Positions 23,562-33,283 of a stretch of DNA of 64,000 nucleotides are shown piece by piece. Where the stretch lies: the NCBI GenBank assembly GCA_031385445.1, contig JANNBM010000007.1:1-64000 (forward strand), given 5' to 3'. The notes below the pieces were generated by a model that did no database searches, was not told the origin of the DNA, and saw nothing but the letters and a program-made list of their open reading frames with translations. The stretch is from CAIYZT01 sp031385445. GTDB taxonomy: Bacteria > Pseudomonadota > Alphaproteobacteria > Rhodobacterales > Rhodobacteraceae. Numbering within the stretch: position 1 is the first letter of the stretch; the number at the start of each line of letters is the position of its first letter. Position numbers and translations under genes: made by a program.

Positions 23562-24995
23562 TCACCCAGACCGGCGCCCGGCGCTCGCCGCCAGCGGAAA
23601 CACCTTGGCCGGGTTCAAAAGCCAGCCCGGATCGAACACATCTTTCACCCGCATTTGCGCCTCCAGATCGGCGGGGGAAAATTGCACCGCCATCAGATCG
23701 CGTTTTTCCACGCCCACGCCGTGCTCGCCCGTCAAACAGCCGCCAACGTCGACGCACAGGGTCAGGATCGCGGCGCCAAACGCCTCGCACAGGGCCAGAT
23801 CGCCGGGCTTGTTGGCGTCGTACAGGATCAAGGGGTGCATGTTGCCGTCGCCCGCATGAAAGACGTTGGCGACGCGCAGGCCGAACTCGGCGCTCATCTC
23901 GCCGATCCTGCGCAGAACCAAAGGCAAGGCCGACACCGGGATCGTGCCGTCAAGACACATGTAATCGCCCATCTGTCCCATGGCCCCAAAGGCGGATTTG
24001 CGGCCAAGCCAGATGCGGGTGGCGTCCGCCTCGGACGTGCTTTCGCGATAGGCTGCGGGCGCGTGGCGGGCCGCGATGGTGCGGATGCGGGCCAGTTGAT
24101 CGTCAATCTCGGTGGGGCTGCCCTCGACCTCGATGATCAACAGCGCCGCGCAGTCGGGATAACCGGCATGGGCAAAGGCCTCGCAGGCGGTGATGGCCAA
24201 ACGGTCCATGAATTCGATCGCCACCGGCAGCACCCCGGCCTTGATGATATCGGCAACGCAAGCCCCTGCGACCTCGCTGGCATCAAACCCCATCAGCACC
24301 GGACGCGCGCCTTCGGGTTTGGGCAGGATGCGCAGCCAGGCCTCGGTCACCACCGCCAACTGCCCTTCGGAGCCGCAGATCACCCCCATCAGATCCAGCC
24401 CGCCCGCATCCGCGACCGGGCCGCCCAGCGTCACCTCGGTGCCGTCCATCAGCACCATGCGCACCCCCAGAAGGTTGTTCGTCGTCACCCCGTATTTCAG
24501 ACAATGCGCGCCGCCCGAATTCATCGCGATATTGCCCGCGATGGCGCAGGCAATCTGGCTGGACGGGTCGGGCGCATAGAAAAACCCTTCGCCTTCAACG
24601 GCCCCCGTCACCGACAGATTGGTGCGGCCGGTTTCAACATGGATGAACCGGTCGGGCAAGTTCACCTCGATCACGCGGGTCAGACGCGCCACGCCAAGGA
24701 TCACGCAATCAGCCGTCGGCAGCGCGCCGCCCGCAAGCGAGGTGCCAGCGCCGCGCGGCACCACCGGCACGCCCAGCGCGTGACAGGTCTTCAGGATGGC
24801 GGCGACCTCTGCCGTCGTGCGCGGCAGGGTCACGGCGAGCGGCGGGCAGCGGTACGCCGACAGCCCGTCGCATTCATAGGCTTTCAACTCCACCGGGTCC
24901 GAAATCAGCCCGCCATCCGGCAAAACCGCCGCAAGCGCGGCCAACAGGGCGGGGCGGCTGTTCAGGATCTGGGCGGAGACGGGGGGCATCTGCAT
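23562..24995 (-). CDS. glcD: Glycolate oxidase subunit GlcD (FAD-linked oxidase)
   Basis: A 477-residue FAD-linked oxidase that converts glycolate to glyoxylate. The FAD-binding core shows VPRGAGTSLAGGALPT, GNIAMNSGGAHCLKYG and the C-terminal half ends with HAGDGNMHPLILYD and GEHGVGVEK, both characteristic of the GlcD family. The start is placed at ATG 24993-24995 (MQMPPVSAQ) rather than the longer frame to 25049; no strong ribosome-binding site decides it. It heads the glcDEF cluster; no glcC regulator lies beside it. Confidence 0.93.
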   Translation of the reverse strand: MQMPPVSAQILNSRPALLAALAAVLPDGGLISDPVELKAYECDGLSAYRCPPLAVTLPRTTAEVAAILKTCHALGVPVVPRGAGTSLAGGALPTADCVILGVARLTRVIEVNLPDRFIHVETGRTNLSVTGAVEGEGFFYAPDPSSQIACAIAGNIAMNSGGAHCLKYGVTTNNLLGVRMVLMDGTEVTLGGPVADAGGLDLMGVICGSEGQLAVVTEAWLRILPKPEGARPVLMGFDASEVAGACVADIIKAGVLPVAIEFMDRLAITACEAFAHAGYPDCAALLIIEVEGSPTEIDDQLARIRTIAARHAPAAYRESTSEADATRIWLGRKSAFGAMGQMGDYMCLDGTIPVSALPLVLRRIGEMSAEFGLRVANVFHAGDGNMHPLILYDANKPGDLALCEAFGAAILTLCVDVGGCLTGEHGVGVEKRDLMAVQFSPADLEAQMRVKDVFDPGWLLNPAKVFPLAASAGRRSG

Positions 24996-25088
24996 CGGGG
25001 CGTCCGGACTGTTTGGGCGATTAGGGCCTTGAAAAGGGGCCAAGGTCAAGAACGTCGGCGGGAAAAGGGCCGGACAGGCTGCGCCGGT

Positions 25089-27161
25089 TCAGGCCCTTGC
25101 CGCCCTTCGCCGCCCCTCGATCAGCCAGGCCGCGATCATCAGCCCCGCGGCGGCGAGCAGCGCCAGCCATTCGGGCAACAGCGCGGTGATGCGGATGTCT
25201 TCGGTCTGATAGGCGCCGCGCGGGGTGATGCCGATCCAGCCGCGCCCGGCGGCGGTGCGCCCGATGCCAACGCTGCGGATATCAGGCGCGCCGCCTTCCA
25301 GACGGATCACACCGCCTGATGTGGCGGCCAGCGCCGGGGCCATCACAGTATCGGTGGCGATGGTATCGACAAATTCGCGCGGGGCAGCGGGGCCGACCGC
25401 GATCACGCGGGTCAAATCGCCCTGCGACAGCCGGTAAAGCCCGGTATCGGGGGCGGCAAACAGGGTGTCAAAGCGCCCGGGCGAGCGCTGCGTCATCGGC
25501 AGAATCAGATCGGTGCCGTCCGGTTTGGTGACGGTCAGATCACCCGGCGGCTCGTCTTTTATGCTGCGCCTTGTGACGGTTACGTCATTGGCCTTCAACG
25601 AGGCTGACAGAGTTTCCTCTTCCAGTTCCGGCTCTTTGAGCATCCAATGCGCCAGCCGTCGCAACAGTTCCAACTGCGGCCCGCCGCCTTCGTATCCGCG
25701 CCCCCAAAGCCACATCTGATCGGAGGCCAGCACCGCCACGCGCCCCGCCTCAACCCGGTTCAGCACCAAAAGCGGACGGTCGCCGGGGCCGGACATAACC
25801 ACCTGCCCCGCCGTCGCCTTCATTTCCACCAGCCTAAACCAGCGGCCCCAACCGCCTTTGGGGGCCAGCGCCTCCAGCCCCTCGGTCACGGGATGGCGGC
25901 GGCCAAGGTCGGTCAGCGCGGGTTTGAAGCCTTCGGAAATGATCTGCGCGGTGGGTTCCACCGGCAGGATCTCGGCCAAGGGCGTGCGCCAAAGGCTGTC
26001 GATGGTGCCAAATTCCGGCCCTGCGGCAACCAGAACCGTGCCGCCATCTTTGACGTATTGCACAACATTGTCGATGTAAGTCATCGGCAGGATGCCCTGC
26101 ATCGAATAGCGGTCAAAAATGATCAGGTCGAAATCCTTGATCTTTTCCACGAACAGCTCGCGCGTTGGAAAGGCGATCAGGGCCAGTTCTTCGACCGGAA
26201 TGCCGTCCTGTTTTTCGGGCGGGCGCAGGATGGTGAAATGCACCAGATCGACCGAAGGGTCTGATTTCAGCAGGTTGCGCCACGTCCTCTCGCCGGTATG
26301 GGGCTCGCCCGAGACGAGCAGCACCCGCAGGCGGTCGCGCACGCCGTTGATGGCCAGGGTGGCGGTGTTGTTGCGATCGGTCAACTCGCCGTCCTGTGGG
26401 GCGACACTCAATTGCAGCACGTTTTGCCCGCCGTGCGGCAGACGAACCGGCAGATCAAGATCGACGTTGAGCGGCACGGAAAAGATAACAGGGTCGTCTT
26501 CGTCCATCGCGATGGTGATATCGACCAGATCGTCGATGCCAAAGGGGCTGGCGCCGGTGTCGTCGATGCGCAGGTTCAGGATGGTTTCCTCGCCCATGAT
26601 CGCAAAAGCCGGGGCGTTGGTGACGATGATACGCCGGTCCCAGTCGGCGGACGTTCCGGTCAACAACAGGTGCAGCGGGGCGGGCAGATCGGGCACCGCG
26701 CCCATGTCGTGCACCTGCCCGTCCGAGATCAGGATCGCGCCTGCAACGCGGCCGCGTGGTTCCTCGGCCAAAGCGCGGGACAGGGCCGCCATCGCCTCGG
26801 TTCCGGCATCGCCGATGCCATCGGGCAGGCGAATCAGGCGCATTTCGGTATTGTCCATCGCCGACAGTTCATTTTGCACGGCGGCAAGCGCGGCCTGCGA
26901 CTGCGCGCTGCGCTCGTCCAATCGGTTGGAGGCACTTTCATCCACCACCACGATCACGATATCGCTGAGCGGCTTTTGCAATTCGCTTTGCAATGACGGA
27001 TTGGCAAGCGCCGCGATCAGCGTCAACGCCGCCACAAGCCGCAGGGGCCAACCCGGCAGCCCGCGCCACAGCGCGAGGGCCAGCAGCAGGGCGGCGACGG
27101 TTGCAAAGACCCAAAGCACTGCAAGCGGAACCAACGGCGCAAGAAGAAGGCTTTGGGTCAT
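25089..27161 (-). CDS. Large membrane protein with a glutamine-amidotransferase-like domain
   Basis: A 690-residue protein with two N-terminal membrane segments (LLLAPLVPLAVLWVF and LVAALTLIAALA), a long exported/soluble region, and a C-terminal membrane helix (LLPEWLALLAAAGLMIAAWL) with an arginine-rich end. The middle includes VLVAAGPEFGTIDSLW and a region resembling the class I glutamine amidotransferase-like fold common in this operon type. It starts in a 4-base overlap with the DUF4159 gene and is the last gene of the MoxR operon. Its function is unknown; it may act with the VWA-type proteins in the membrane. Confidence 0.7.
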   Translation of the reverse strand: MTQSLLLAPLVPLAVLWVFATVAALLLALALWRGLPGWPLRLVAALTLIAALANPSLQSELQKPLSDIVIVVVDESASNRLDERSAQSQAALAAVQNELSAMDNTEMRLIRLPDGIGDAGTEAMAALSRALAEEPRGRVAGAILISDGQVHDMGAVPDLPAPLHLLLTGTSADWDRRIIVTNAPAFAIMGEETILNLRIDDTGASPFGIDDLVDITIAMDEDDPVIFSVPLNVDLDLPVRLPHGGQNVLQLSVAPQDGELTDRNNTATLAINGVRDRLRVLLVSGEPHTGERTWRNLLKSDPSVDLVHFTILRPPEKQDGIPVEELALIAFPTRELFVEKIKDFDLIIFDRYSMQGILPMTYIDNVVQYVKDGGTVLVAAGPEFGTIDSLWRTPLAEILPVEPTAQIISEGFKPALTDLGRRHPVTEGLEALAPKGGWGRWFRLVEMKATAGQVVMSGPGDRPLLVLNRVEAGRVAVLASDQMWLWGRGYEGGGPQLELLRRLAHWMLKEPELEEETLSASLKANDVTVTRRSIKDEPPGDLTVTKPDGTDLILPMTQRSPGRFDTLFAAPDTGLYRLSQGDLTRVIAVGPAAPREFVDTIATDTVMAPALAATSGGVIRLEGGAPDIRSVGIGRTAAGRGWIGITPRGAYQTEDIRITALLPEWLALLAAAGLMIAAWLIEGRRRAARA

Positions 27162-29926
27162 TCGCCAAGCCTTTCAAGCAGCGCGGGCACATGGACTTGA
27201 TCGGATTTATAATTGCCGGTCAGCACATGCATGATCAGGTTGATGCCAAAGCGGTAGGCGGTTTCGCGTTGCCGCTCGCCGCCTTCGCCGCGGCCAATGG
27301 GGTAAAGCGCCGCGCCGTATTCATCGGTGGCCCAGGCGCTTGCCCAATCATTGCCGCCAATCACCACCGGCGTCACGCCATCATTTTGCGGGCGAAACGG
27401 CATGCCTTCGGCGGCCTCTTGCTGCAGCGGGGCGGCTTCGACCCACAGGACCGGGCTGTCGAAACGGCCGGGGAAATTCTGGATCAGATAAAAGCTGCGG
27501 GTCAGGATATGGTCGGTCGGGACAATCTCCAGCGGCGGAATATCAAGCCCTTGCGCAATGCCGCGCAGGGTGTCGCCTTCGGGCGTGGCCGCACCAGAGC
27601 CGGACAGATCGCCGTCGCGGGTGTCGAACAAGATCATCCCGCCGCTGCGCAGATAGGCGTTCAGCCGATCATAGGCGGCGGGGCTGGGCAGGGCTTGGCC
27701 GGGCGTTACAGGCCAGTAAAGAAACGGAAAAAACGCCAGCTCGTCGGTTTCGACATTCACCCCCATCGGGGCAAAGGGCTCAATCGAGGTGCGTTCGGTC
27801 AGCCGGTCCGACAGGCCCAACAGCCCCGCCTCGGACAGCTGATCCATGGCGGCATCGCCGGTGATCACATAGGCCAGAACCACCCCATCGGTGGCGGCGA
27901 TGGCGAGATCGTCGGCGGGTGTGGTTTGCGCCTTTGCCAGCGGCACATGCAACGGCATCAGTGCGAGCAGCAGAACCGCCGACGCCCGGCGGGCGAACGC
28001 GGGCAGGCGGCCCGACAGCCACAGCGCCGCGAAGATGTCGAGAAGCGTCAGACCCAAGGCGAGCGCCAGAAGCGGGCCCTTCAGCGCGCGCGCGGCGGTG
28101 GTCTGCATGCCTTCAATCTGTTGGCTCACAGGCCAGACAGCAGGGGCCAGCACGGTCTTATCCCCCACCGCATTCAGCGCCAGACTGCGCGCGCCTTCGC
28201 TATAAACCCCCGGCGGCAGGCCCGGGGCGGGGCCCTTTGTCAACGCCGCCCCCAAAACCTCGCCGTCCACACCGGACAGATCCTCGCCCGACTGCGCCGC
28301 GCCATATCCATCCAGAACCCGCAGCGGCCCCCAGGTCTGACCCTTCAGCGTCTCTGGCTTGGGCAGCCCTGACCCCGACGAAACCGCCAGGCGTTCCAGC
28401 ATCTGCACGAACAGGCCCGAAAGCGGCAGGCTGGACCATTCGGCATTCGCGGTCACATGGAACAGCACGATCTGCCCATCGCCCATGATTTTCCGCGTGA
28501 CCAGCGGCGTTCCGTCGGCCAGCGCAGCAATGGTGCGCTGGGGCAGGTCGGGATCGGGTTGGGCGAGAACCTGTTCGGTAACGGCCACGTCCACCGGAAC
28601 GGCCAGCCCGTGAAAAGGCGAGCCTTCGGGAAAAGGCGCCAGCGGGCGCGGCGCGCCCCAGCTCATCGCGCCGCCAATCTCGCGGCCCCCCTCCCGCAGA
28701 CGCACCGGCATCAGCGGGTCTTCTTCGGCGCGCGAAATGTCCGAGGCGGCAAGGCGCGGGCCGGCAAAGCGCAGCAAAAGCCCGCCTTCATCAACCCAGT
28801 CCGCCAGCGCGTCAGTCTCGCCCGTGGTCAGCCGCGCAATATCGGCGAGGATCACCACATCGGGGCTGGCCTTCAAAACATCCGTCAGCGCGCCGTCGAT
28901 CAACTCGGCCGAAGGCGCCAGCGCCTGACGCAGGTAATGGGTTTGGTCGAGCAGCGTCAGCCCCTCTTTGGCCGCGCCGCCCGCAAGGATCGCGACCTTG
29001 CGCCGCTTCAGGCTGTCATCGGCAAGGCTGACCGAGCCAGCCGACTGCACGCCCGAAATTTCAAACCGGTTCAATCGGTTGCGCAGTTCGGGCGGCAAGG
29101 ACTGGCTGGCCTCGGCCCCCGTGGCCCCCTGCTCAAGCGTCAGGGTAAAGCGGGCAAGCTCGCGGTCTATTCCAGAGGGGTCAGGGCCACGGCCGATCAC
29201 CTGCACCTCTGACGCTGGCCCGCCAAGCGGGCGCTGAACGCGCACAGTGACCGCGCCGTCTTTGATCTTGGCCGGACCAAGCGCCAGCACAACGCGCGGC
29301 GATTGATAGACGCGCAGATCGCCTTTGGCAGCCAGCGCCGCGCGCAAATCATCGCGGCCCGGATGGTCAAGCCCGTCCGACAGCCAGAAGCTTGCAAAAT
29401 CGCCCTCGGGCAGCGCCTGCGCCCAAGCCTGCATTTCACCGGGCAGCCAGGGTGCCGGATCCGCTGCGTTCAGCCGGGCGATGGCGGCGTCTGCCGTCTG
29501 GAACACCGGCGTTTGCGGGGTGTCGCTCAGTTGGATCAGGGCAACAGGCCGCGCCGCCCGGCCCGCTTCGGCCAAAATCTCGGCGGCCTTGCCCCGGCGC
29601 GCGGCCCAATCGGGCGCATCGGCCCAGCCACCATCCAGCACCACAAGCAACGGACCGCTGCCCAAAGTGGCGGGTGCGGGGTTGAATGTCGGACCCGCAA
29701 AACCAACAATGGCCGCGCCAATGGCCACGATGCGCAGCGCGAGCAACCACCAGGGCGTGCGGTCCGCTTGCCGCTCTTCATCCTTCAGCCCCAAAAGCAG
29801 CATCACAGCGGCAAAGCGCAGGTGTTTGGCGGCGGGCGGGATGGCGCGCAGGATCAGCCACAGGATCGGCAGGCCGGCAAGCGCGAGCAAAAGCAGCGGT
29901 TGGGCAAAGGTCAGGGCTGAAAACAT
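27158..29926 (-). CDS. BatA N-terminal / DUF4159 domain membrane protein
   Basis: A 922-residue protein. The N-terminus has the BatA-like membrane region (MFSALTFAQPLLLLALAGL, then a second helix near LRIVAIGAAIVGFAGP), followed by a VWA-like region (LLVVLDGGWADAPDW). The C-terminal ~220 residues after another hydrophobic stretch match DUF4159 (GVVLAYVITGD, then a region rich in GMILFDTRDGD). Its ATG at 29924-29926 overlaps the DUF58 gene stop by one base, so it is translationally coupled. MoxR/DUF58/DUF4159 operons are linked to envelope or stress functions in other proteobacteria; the role here is unknown. Confidence 0.78.
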   Translation of the reverse strand: MFSALTFAQPLLLLALAGLPILWLILRAIPPAAKHLRFAAVMLLLGLKDEERQADRTPWWLLALRIVAIGAAIVGFAGPTFNPAPATLGSGPLLVVLDGGWADAPDWAARRGKAAEILAEAGRAARPVALIQLSDTPQTPVFQTADAAIARLNAADPAPWLPGEMQAWAQALPEGDFASFWLSDGLDHPGRDDLRAALAAKGDLRVYQSPRVVLALGPAKIKDGAVTVRVQRPLGGPASEVQVIGRGPDPSGIDRELARFTLTLEQGATGAEASQSLPPELRNRLNRFEISGVQSAGSVSLADDSLKRRKVAILAGGAAKEGLTLLDQTHYLRQALAPSAELIDGALTDVLKASPDVVILADIARLTTGETDALADWVDEGGLLLRFAGPRLAASDISRAEEDPLMPVRLREGGREIGGAMSWGAPRPLAPFPEGSPFHGLAVPVDVAVTEQVLAQPDPDLPQRTIAALADGTPLVTRKIMGDGQIVLFHVTANAEWSSLPLSGLFVQMLERLAVSSGSGLPKPETLKGQTWGPLRVLDGYGAAQSGEDLSGVDGEVLGAALTKGPAPGLPPGVYSEGARSLALNAVGDKTVLAPAVWPVSQQIEGMQTTAARALKGPLLALALGLTLLDIFAALWLSGRLPAFARRASAVLLLALMPLHVPLAKAQTTPADDLAIAATDGVVLAYVITGDAAMDQLSEAGLLGLSDRLTERTSIEPFAPMGVNVETDELAFFPFLYWPVTPGQALPSPAAYDRLNAYLRSGGMILFDTRDGDLSGSGAATPEGDTLRGIAQGLDIPPLEIVPTDHILTRSFYLIQNFPGRFDSPVLWVEAAPLQQEAAEGMPFRPQNDGVTPVVIGGNDWASAWATDEYGAALYPIGRGEGGERQRETAYRFGINLIMHVLTGNYKSDQVHVPALLERLGE

Positions 29927-30795
29927 CAGGGCGCGCCCCCCAACGCCTGATGCGCCCAAAGCAGCGTGGGCAGCGCCGGCGTTCCGGTGTGATGGCAGCT
30001 GACATGCCAGCCAAGCGCGCGGGCCATTTGGGCAAGCTCGGCCTTTCGCGCGGCAAGGCGGTCTTGATAGCGGGCGCGCAAATCGCCCGCTTCCTGCGTT
30101 TCAAAGGCAATTCCGCCGCCCATGGACTGAAAAACCGTGCGCCCGTCAAAGGGGAAATCCTCTTCGACCGGGTCAAGGATCTGCACCATCAACCCGCGCA
30201 CGCCCTTGTCGGCGGCCACCGCCATCGCGGCCTGCAGCGGCGCCAAATCGCCCAGAAAATCCGAAATCACGACCGCGCGGCCATAGGAAATGGCATCATT
30301 CAAGCTTGGCGCGCCAAACTCGGCGCTGTGCTGCGCGGCGAGCGCCTGCGCAATCGGACCAAGTTGGGTCATGCCAGTGCGCGGTCGTCCCTGCCCTTCC
30401 ACCCCAACCCTTTCACCGCCCTTCAGCAGCGCAATCGCCAGCGCCAGCGCCAGCACCGCCGCGCGTTCGGCCTTGGAGGGGCGCGATTTGGCCCCCTGAA
30501 ACGCCATGGACCGCGAGGGATCGACCCAAAGCGTTACCGCTTGCGATGCCTGCCATTCCCGCTCGCGGATAAACGGCGCGTCGGATTTGGCCGATCGGCG
30601 CCAGTCGATGTTGCGCGCGGTATCGCCCGGCATCGCAGGGCGATACTGCCAGAAATCGGCCCCCTGCCCCGCCCTTTTGCGGCCATGCTCGCCAAAGGCA
30701 AGCGCTGATGACAACCGCTCAGCGCTTGCCAAAAGCGCGGGCAACGATTGGCCCAGCGCATCCGCCTCGGCGCGAAGGGTCGGCAGGTCGATCAC
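29926..30795 (-). CDS. DUF58 domain protein
   Basis: A 289-residue protein with the DUF58 signature (YRPAMPGDTARNIDWRRSA, then PFIREREWQ), a VWA-like metal-site residue set (WVDPSRSMAFQG). It has no signal peptide and no obvious membrane helix. In MoxR operons DUF58 proteins are thought to work with the MoxR ATPase. It overlaps moxR by four bases (ATGA) on one side and the DUF4159 gene by one base on the other. Confidence 0.85.
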   Translation of the reverse strand: MIDLPTLRAEADALGQSLPALLASAERLSSALAFGEHGRKRAGQGADFWQYRPAMPGDTARNIDWRRSAKSDAPFIREREWQASQAVTLWVDPSRSMAFQGAKSRPSKAERAAVLALALAIALLKGGERVGVEGQGRPRTGMTQLGPIAQALAAQHSAEFGAPSLNDAISYGRAVVISDFLGDLAPLQAAMAVAADKGVRGLMVQILDPVEEDFPFDGRTVFQSMGGGIAFETQEAGDLRARYQDRLAARKAELAQMARALGWHVSCHHTGTPALPTLLWAHQALGGAP

Positions 30796-31796
30796 GCGGC
30801 GGCCTCTTGCCCCAAGGTGATGCCGCTCATCCGGTCAATCAGCCCGCCCAGCGTTTCGCCGCGCGCCCGTGCGGCAAAGTTCAGCGACATGCGGTGCGAC
30901 AGGACGGGCCGCGCAAGCGCCGCCACATCGCCGATATCGGGGGCAAAACGGCCATCCAGAAGCGCCCGCGCCCGCACCGCCAGCATCAGCGCCTGCGCCG
31001 CGCGCGGGCCGGGGCCCCAGGACAGCAATCCTTCAACCGCCTTGCCCTCAGGCTCGGACGGACGGCAGGCGCGCACGAGGTTCAGGATCGCCTCGACCAC
31101 CTTTTCGCCCACCGGCATCCGCCGGATCAGCATTTGCGCCGCGATCAGCTGTTCGGCGGTAAAGACCTGCGAAACCTGCGCCTCGTCCGCGCCCGTCGTC
31201 GCCAAAAGGATCTGCCGTTCAACGGCGCGGGTGGGATACTCCACGTCGATCTGCACGAGAAAGCGGTCAAGCTGTGCCTCGGGCAGCGGATAGGTGCCTT
31301 CTTGTTCGATGGGGTTTTGCGTGGCCAGAACATGGAACGGGGGGCCAAGCGGGCGGTGAATGCCCGCAATCGTCACCTCGCGCTCTTGCATGGCCTGCAA
31401 AAGCGCGGACTGGGTGCGGGGGCTGGCCCGGTTGATCTCGTCCGCCATCAGCAGTTGACAGAAGATCGGGCCTTGCAGAAACCGAAACGCGCGGGTGCCA
31501 TCCGCGGCGGTTTCCAGCACCTCAGAGCCGAGGATATCGGCGGGCATCAGATCGGGGGTGAACTGAATCCGGCTGGAATTCAGGCCCATGACGGTGGACA
31601 GGGTATCGACGAGCAGCGTCTTTCCAAGCCCCGGCAGCCCCACCAAAAGACCGTGCCCGCCGCACAGCATCGCGATCAACGACAGCTCCACCACTTTTTC
31701 CTGACCGATGAACCGGGCCGCAATCATTTTCCGCGCAGACCCAAGGTTTTCGCCCAAGGTTTCGATTTGGGTGACAAGTTGGGCGGCTTCGGACAT
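30792..31796 (-). CDS. MoxR-type AAA+ ATPase
   Basis: A 334-residue AAA+ ATPase of the MoxR group: Walker A GLPGLGKT, Walker B LLMADEINR, sensor-1 region LATQNPIEQEG and arginine-finger region. MoxR ATPases act as chaperone-like remodelling factors for VWA-domain proteins; its likely partners are encoded just downstream (DUF58 and DUF4159 proteins). The ATG at 31794-31796 is preceded by a GGAGA ribosome-binding site. It is divergently transcribed from the DUF1285 gene across a 56-base gap. Confidence 0.9.
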   Translation of the reverse strand: MSEAAQLVTQIETLGENLGSARKMIAARFIGQEKVVELSLIAMLCGGHGLLVGLPGLGKTLLVDTLSTVMGLNSSRIQFTPDLMPADILGSEVLETAADGTRAFRFLQGPIFCQLLMADEINRASPRTQSALLQAMQEREVTIAGIHRPLGPPFHVLATQNPIEQEGTYPLPEAQLDRFLVQIDVEYPTRAVERQILLATTGADEAQVSQVFTAEQLIAAQMLIRRMPVGEKVVEAILNLVRACRPSEPEGKAVEGLLSWGPGPRAAQALMLAVRARALLDGRFAPDIGDVAALARPVLSHRMSLNFAARARGETLGGLIDRMSGITLGQEAAA

Positions 31797-31852
31797 GACA
31801 ATTCTCCATTTGGGTACTACATCATTAGATCGAATGACGCGCTCGGGTACAA

Positions 31853-32455
31853 ATGACAAACGATAAATCGGCTCAAAACTTCGTGACGCCCAATGCGGAC
31901 GGGCTCGCAAAAGCGGCATCAGCCGCCAGCAAAGGCCGCGGTCCGGCCCCGGTTCACCTGTGGAATCCCGATTTTTGCGGCGATCTGGATATTCGCATCG
32001 CCAAGGACGGCCAGTGGTCTTATTTGGGCACGCCAATCGGCCGCGCGCCGCTGGTCAAACTGTTTTCGAACATCCTCAAGCGGGAGGGGGAGCGGTATTT
32101 TCTGGTGACGCCCGCAGAAAAGGTGGGAATCACCGTCGATGATGCCCCGCTGTTCGTCGTGGATTTTGAAGTCGAGGGCGCGGGCGAGGCGCAGGTTTTG
32201 CGGCTGATCTGCAAGACGGACGAGGTTGTAACGGTGGACGCCGAGCACGCGCTGCGGGTGGACCGCGACGCGCAATCGGGCGAGCCGTCGCCCTATGTGC
32301 ATGTCAGATCGGGGCTTGAAGCGCGCATCGACCGCAAAACTTTCTATCGTTTGGTGGACCTTGGAACGCATGAACCGCGTGACGGGGCGTCATGGTTCGG
32401 TCTATGGTCGGCGGGTTGCTTCTTTGCGATCATTCCTTCTGCAGAATTGACCTGA
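31853..32455 (+). CDS. DUF1285 domain protein
   Basis: A 200-residue soluble protein with the DUF1285 family pattern: VHLWNPDFCGDLDIRIAKDG, then YFLVTPAEKVGITVDDAPLF and ALRVDRDAQSGEPSPYVHVR. DUF1285 genes are typically next to moxR in alphaproteobacteria, divergent as here. Its function is unknown. It has no membrane segment and is probably cytoplasmic. Confidence 0.82.
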   Translation: MTNDKSAQNFVTPNADGLAKAASAASKGRGPAPVHLWNPDFCGDLDIRIAKDGQWSYLGTPIGRAPLVKLFSNILKREGERYFLVTPAEKVGITVDDAPLFVVDFEVEGAGEAQVLRLICKTDEVVTVDAEHALRVDRDAQSGEPSPYVHVRSGLEARIDRKTFYRLVDLGTHEPRDGASWFGLWSAGCFFAIIPSAELT

Positions 32456-32464
32456 CCCGCCCTG

Positions 32465-33238
32465 ATGCCTTTGTTCGCCGCCAACATCACCATGCTGTTC
32501 ACCGAGGTTCCGATGCTGGACCGGCCCGGTCTTGCCGCGCAAGCCGGGTTTGATGGGGTTGAAGTGCTGTTTCCCTATGACTGGCCGGTCAAGGAATGGG
32601 AGGCGGCGCTGGCGGGCCTGCCGGTCGCGATGGTCAACACGCCGCCGGGCGACTGGGTGGCGGGGGATCGCGGGTTTGCGGCGATGCCGGACTTTGTCGG
32701 CCGGTTTCAGGACAGTTTTCTGCGCGCGGCGGATTTCGCCACGCGGGTGGGCGCGCAGCGGGTGCATGTGATGGCGGGGGTGGCCAAGGGGCCGCTGGCC
32801 GAGCAGACATATGCCGAGAATCTGGCTTGGGCGGCGGCGCAGGCACCAGATTTGCGGCTGCTGATCGAGCCTTTGAATGTCGAAGATATGCCGGGCTATT
32901 TTCTGAACGACTTTGATCAGGCGGGGCGGATTCTGGATGATCTGGGATCGGACCGGGTGGGGATTCAGTTCGATCTGTGGCATGCGGCGCGGATTCATGG
33001 CGATGCGGGCGCGGTTTGGGCCCGCCATGAAGCGCGGATCGGCCATGTTCAGATCGCTGGTTTTCCGGCGCGAAGCGAGCCGGGGGGCGGCGGGTTCGAT
33101 CTGACCGGCCTGTGCACACGGGTGGATGAGATCGGATATGACGGCTGGATCGGCGCGGAATATCGGCCGAGCCGGGCGACGGTCCACGGGCTGCGCTGGC
33201 TGGCAGCGCTGAAGGGGCGGTTTCAGCCGATTGGCTGA
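32465..33238 (+). CDS. hyi: Hydroxypyruvate isomerase (TIM barrel)
   Basis: A 257-residue xylose-isomerase-like TIM barrel of the Hyi family, interconverting hydroxypyruvate and tartronate semialdehyde. Metal and catalytic residues appear in LLIEPLN (glutamate), QFDLWHAARIHGD (Asp/His), GHVQIAG (His) and GAEYRP (the second glutamate). It starts nine bases after the DUF1285 stop. It fits glycolate/glyoxylate metabolism with the glcDEF group, although it is not in the same operon. Confidence 0.87.
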   Translation: MPLFAANITMLFTEVPMLDRPGLAAQAGFDGVEVLFPYDWPVKEWEAALAGLPVAMVNTPPGDWVAGDRGFAAMPDFVGRFQDSFLRAADFATRVGAQRVHVMAGVAKGPLAEQTYAENLAWAAAQAPDLRLLIEPLNVEDMPGYFLNDFDQAGRILDDLGSDRVGIQFDLWHAARIHGDAGAVWARHEARIGHVQIAGFPARSEPGGGGFDLTGLCTRVDEIGYDGWIGAEYRPSRATVHGLRWLAALKGRFQPIG

Positions 33239-33260
33239 GTGTCCAAATCCGGACACTTTT
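33238..33260 (+). terminator. Rho-independent terminator after hyi
   Basis: AGTGTCC and GGACACT form a 7-base stem with a 6-base loop, followed by TTT. The stem overlaps the final base of the hyi stop codon, so the terminator starts immediately after the gene. Confidence 0.75.
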
Positions 33261-33283
33261 CACAGATCAGTAAAGTCAAGTGG

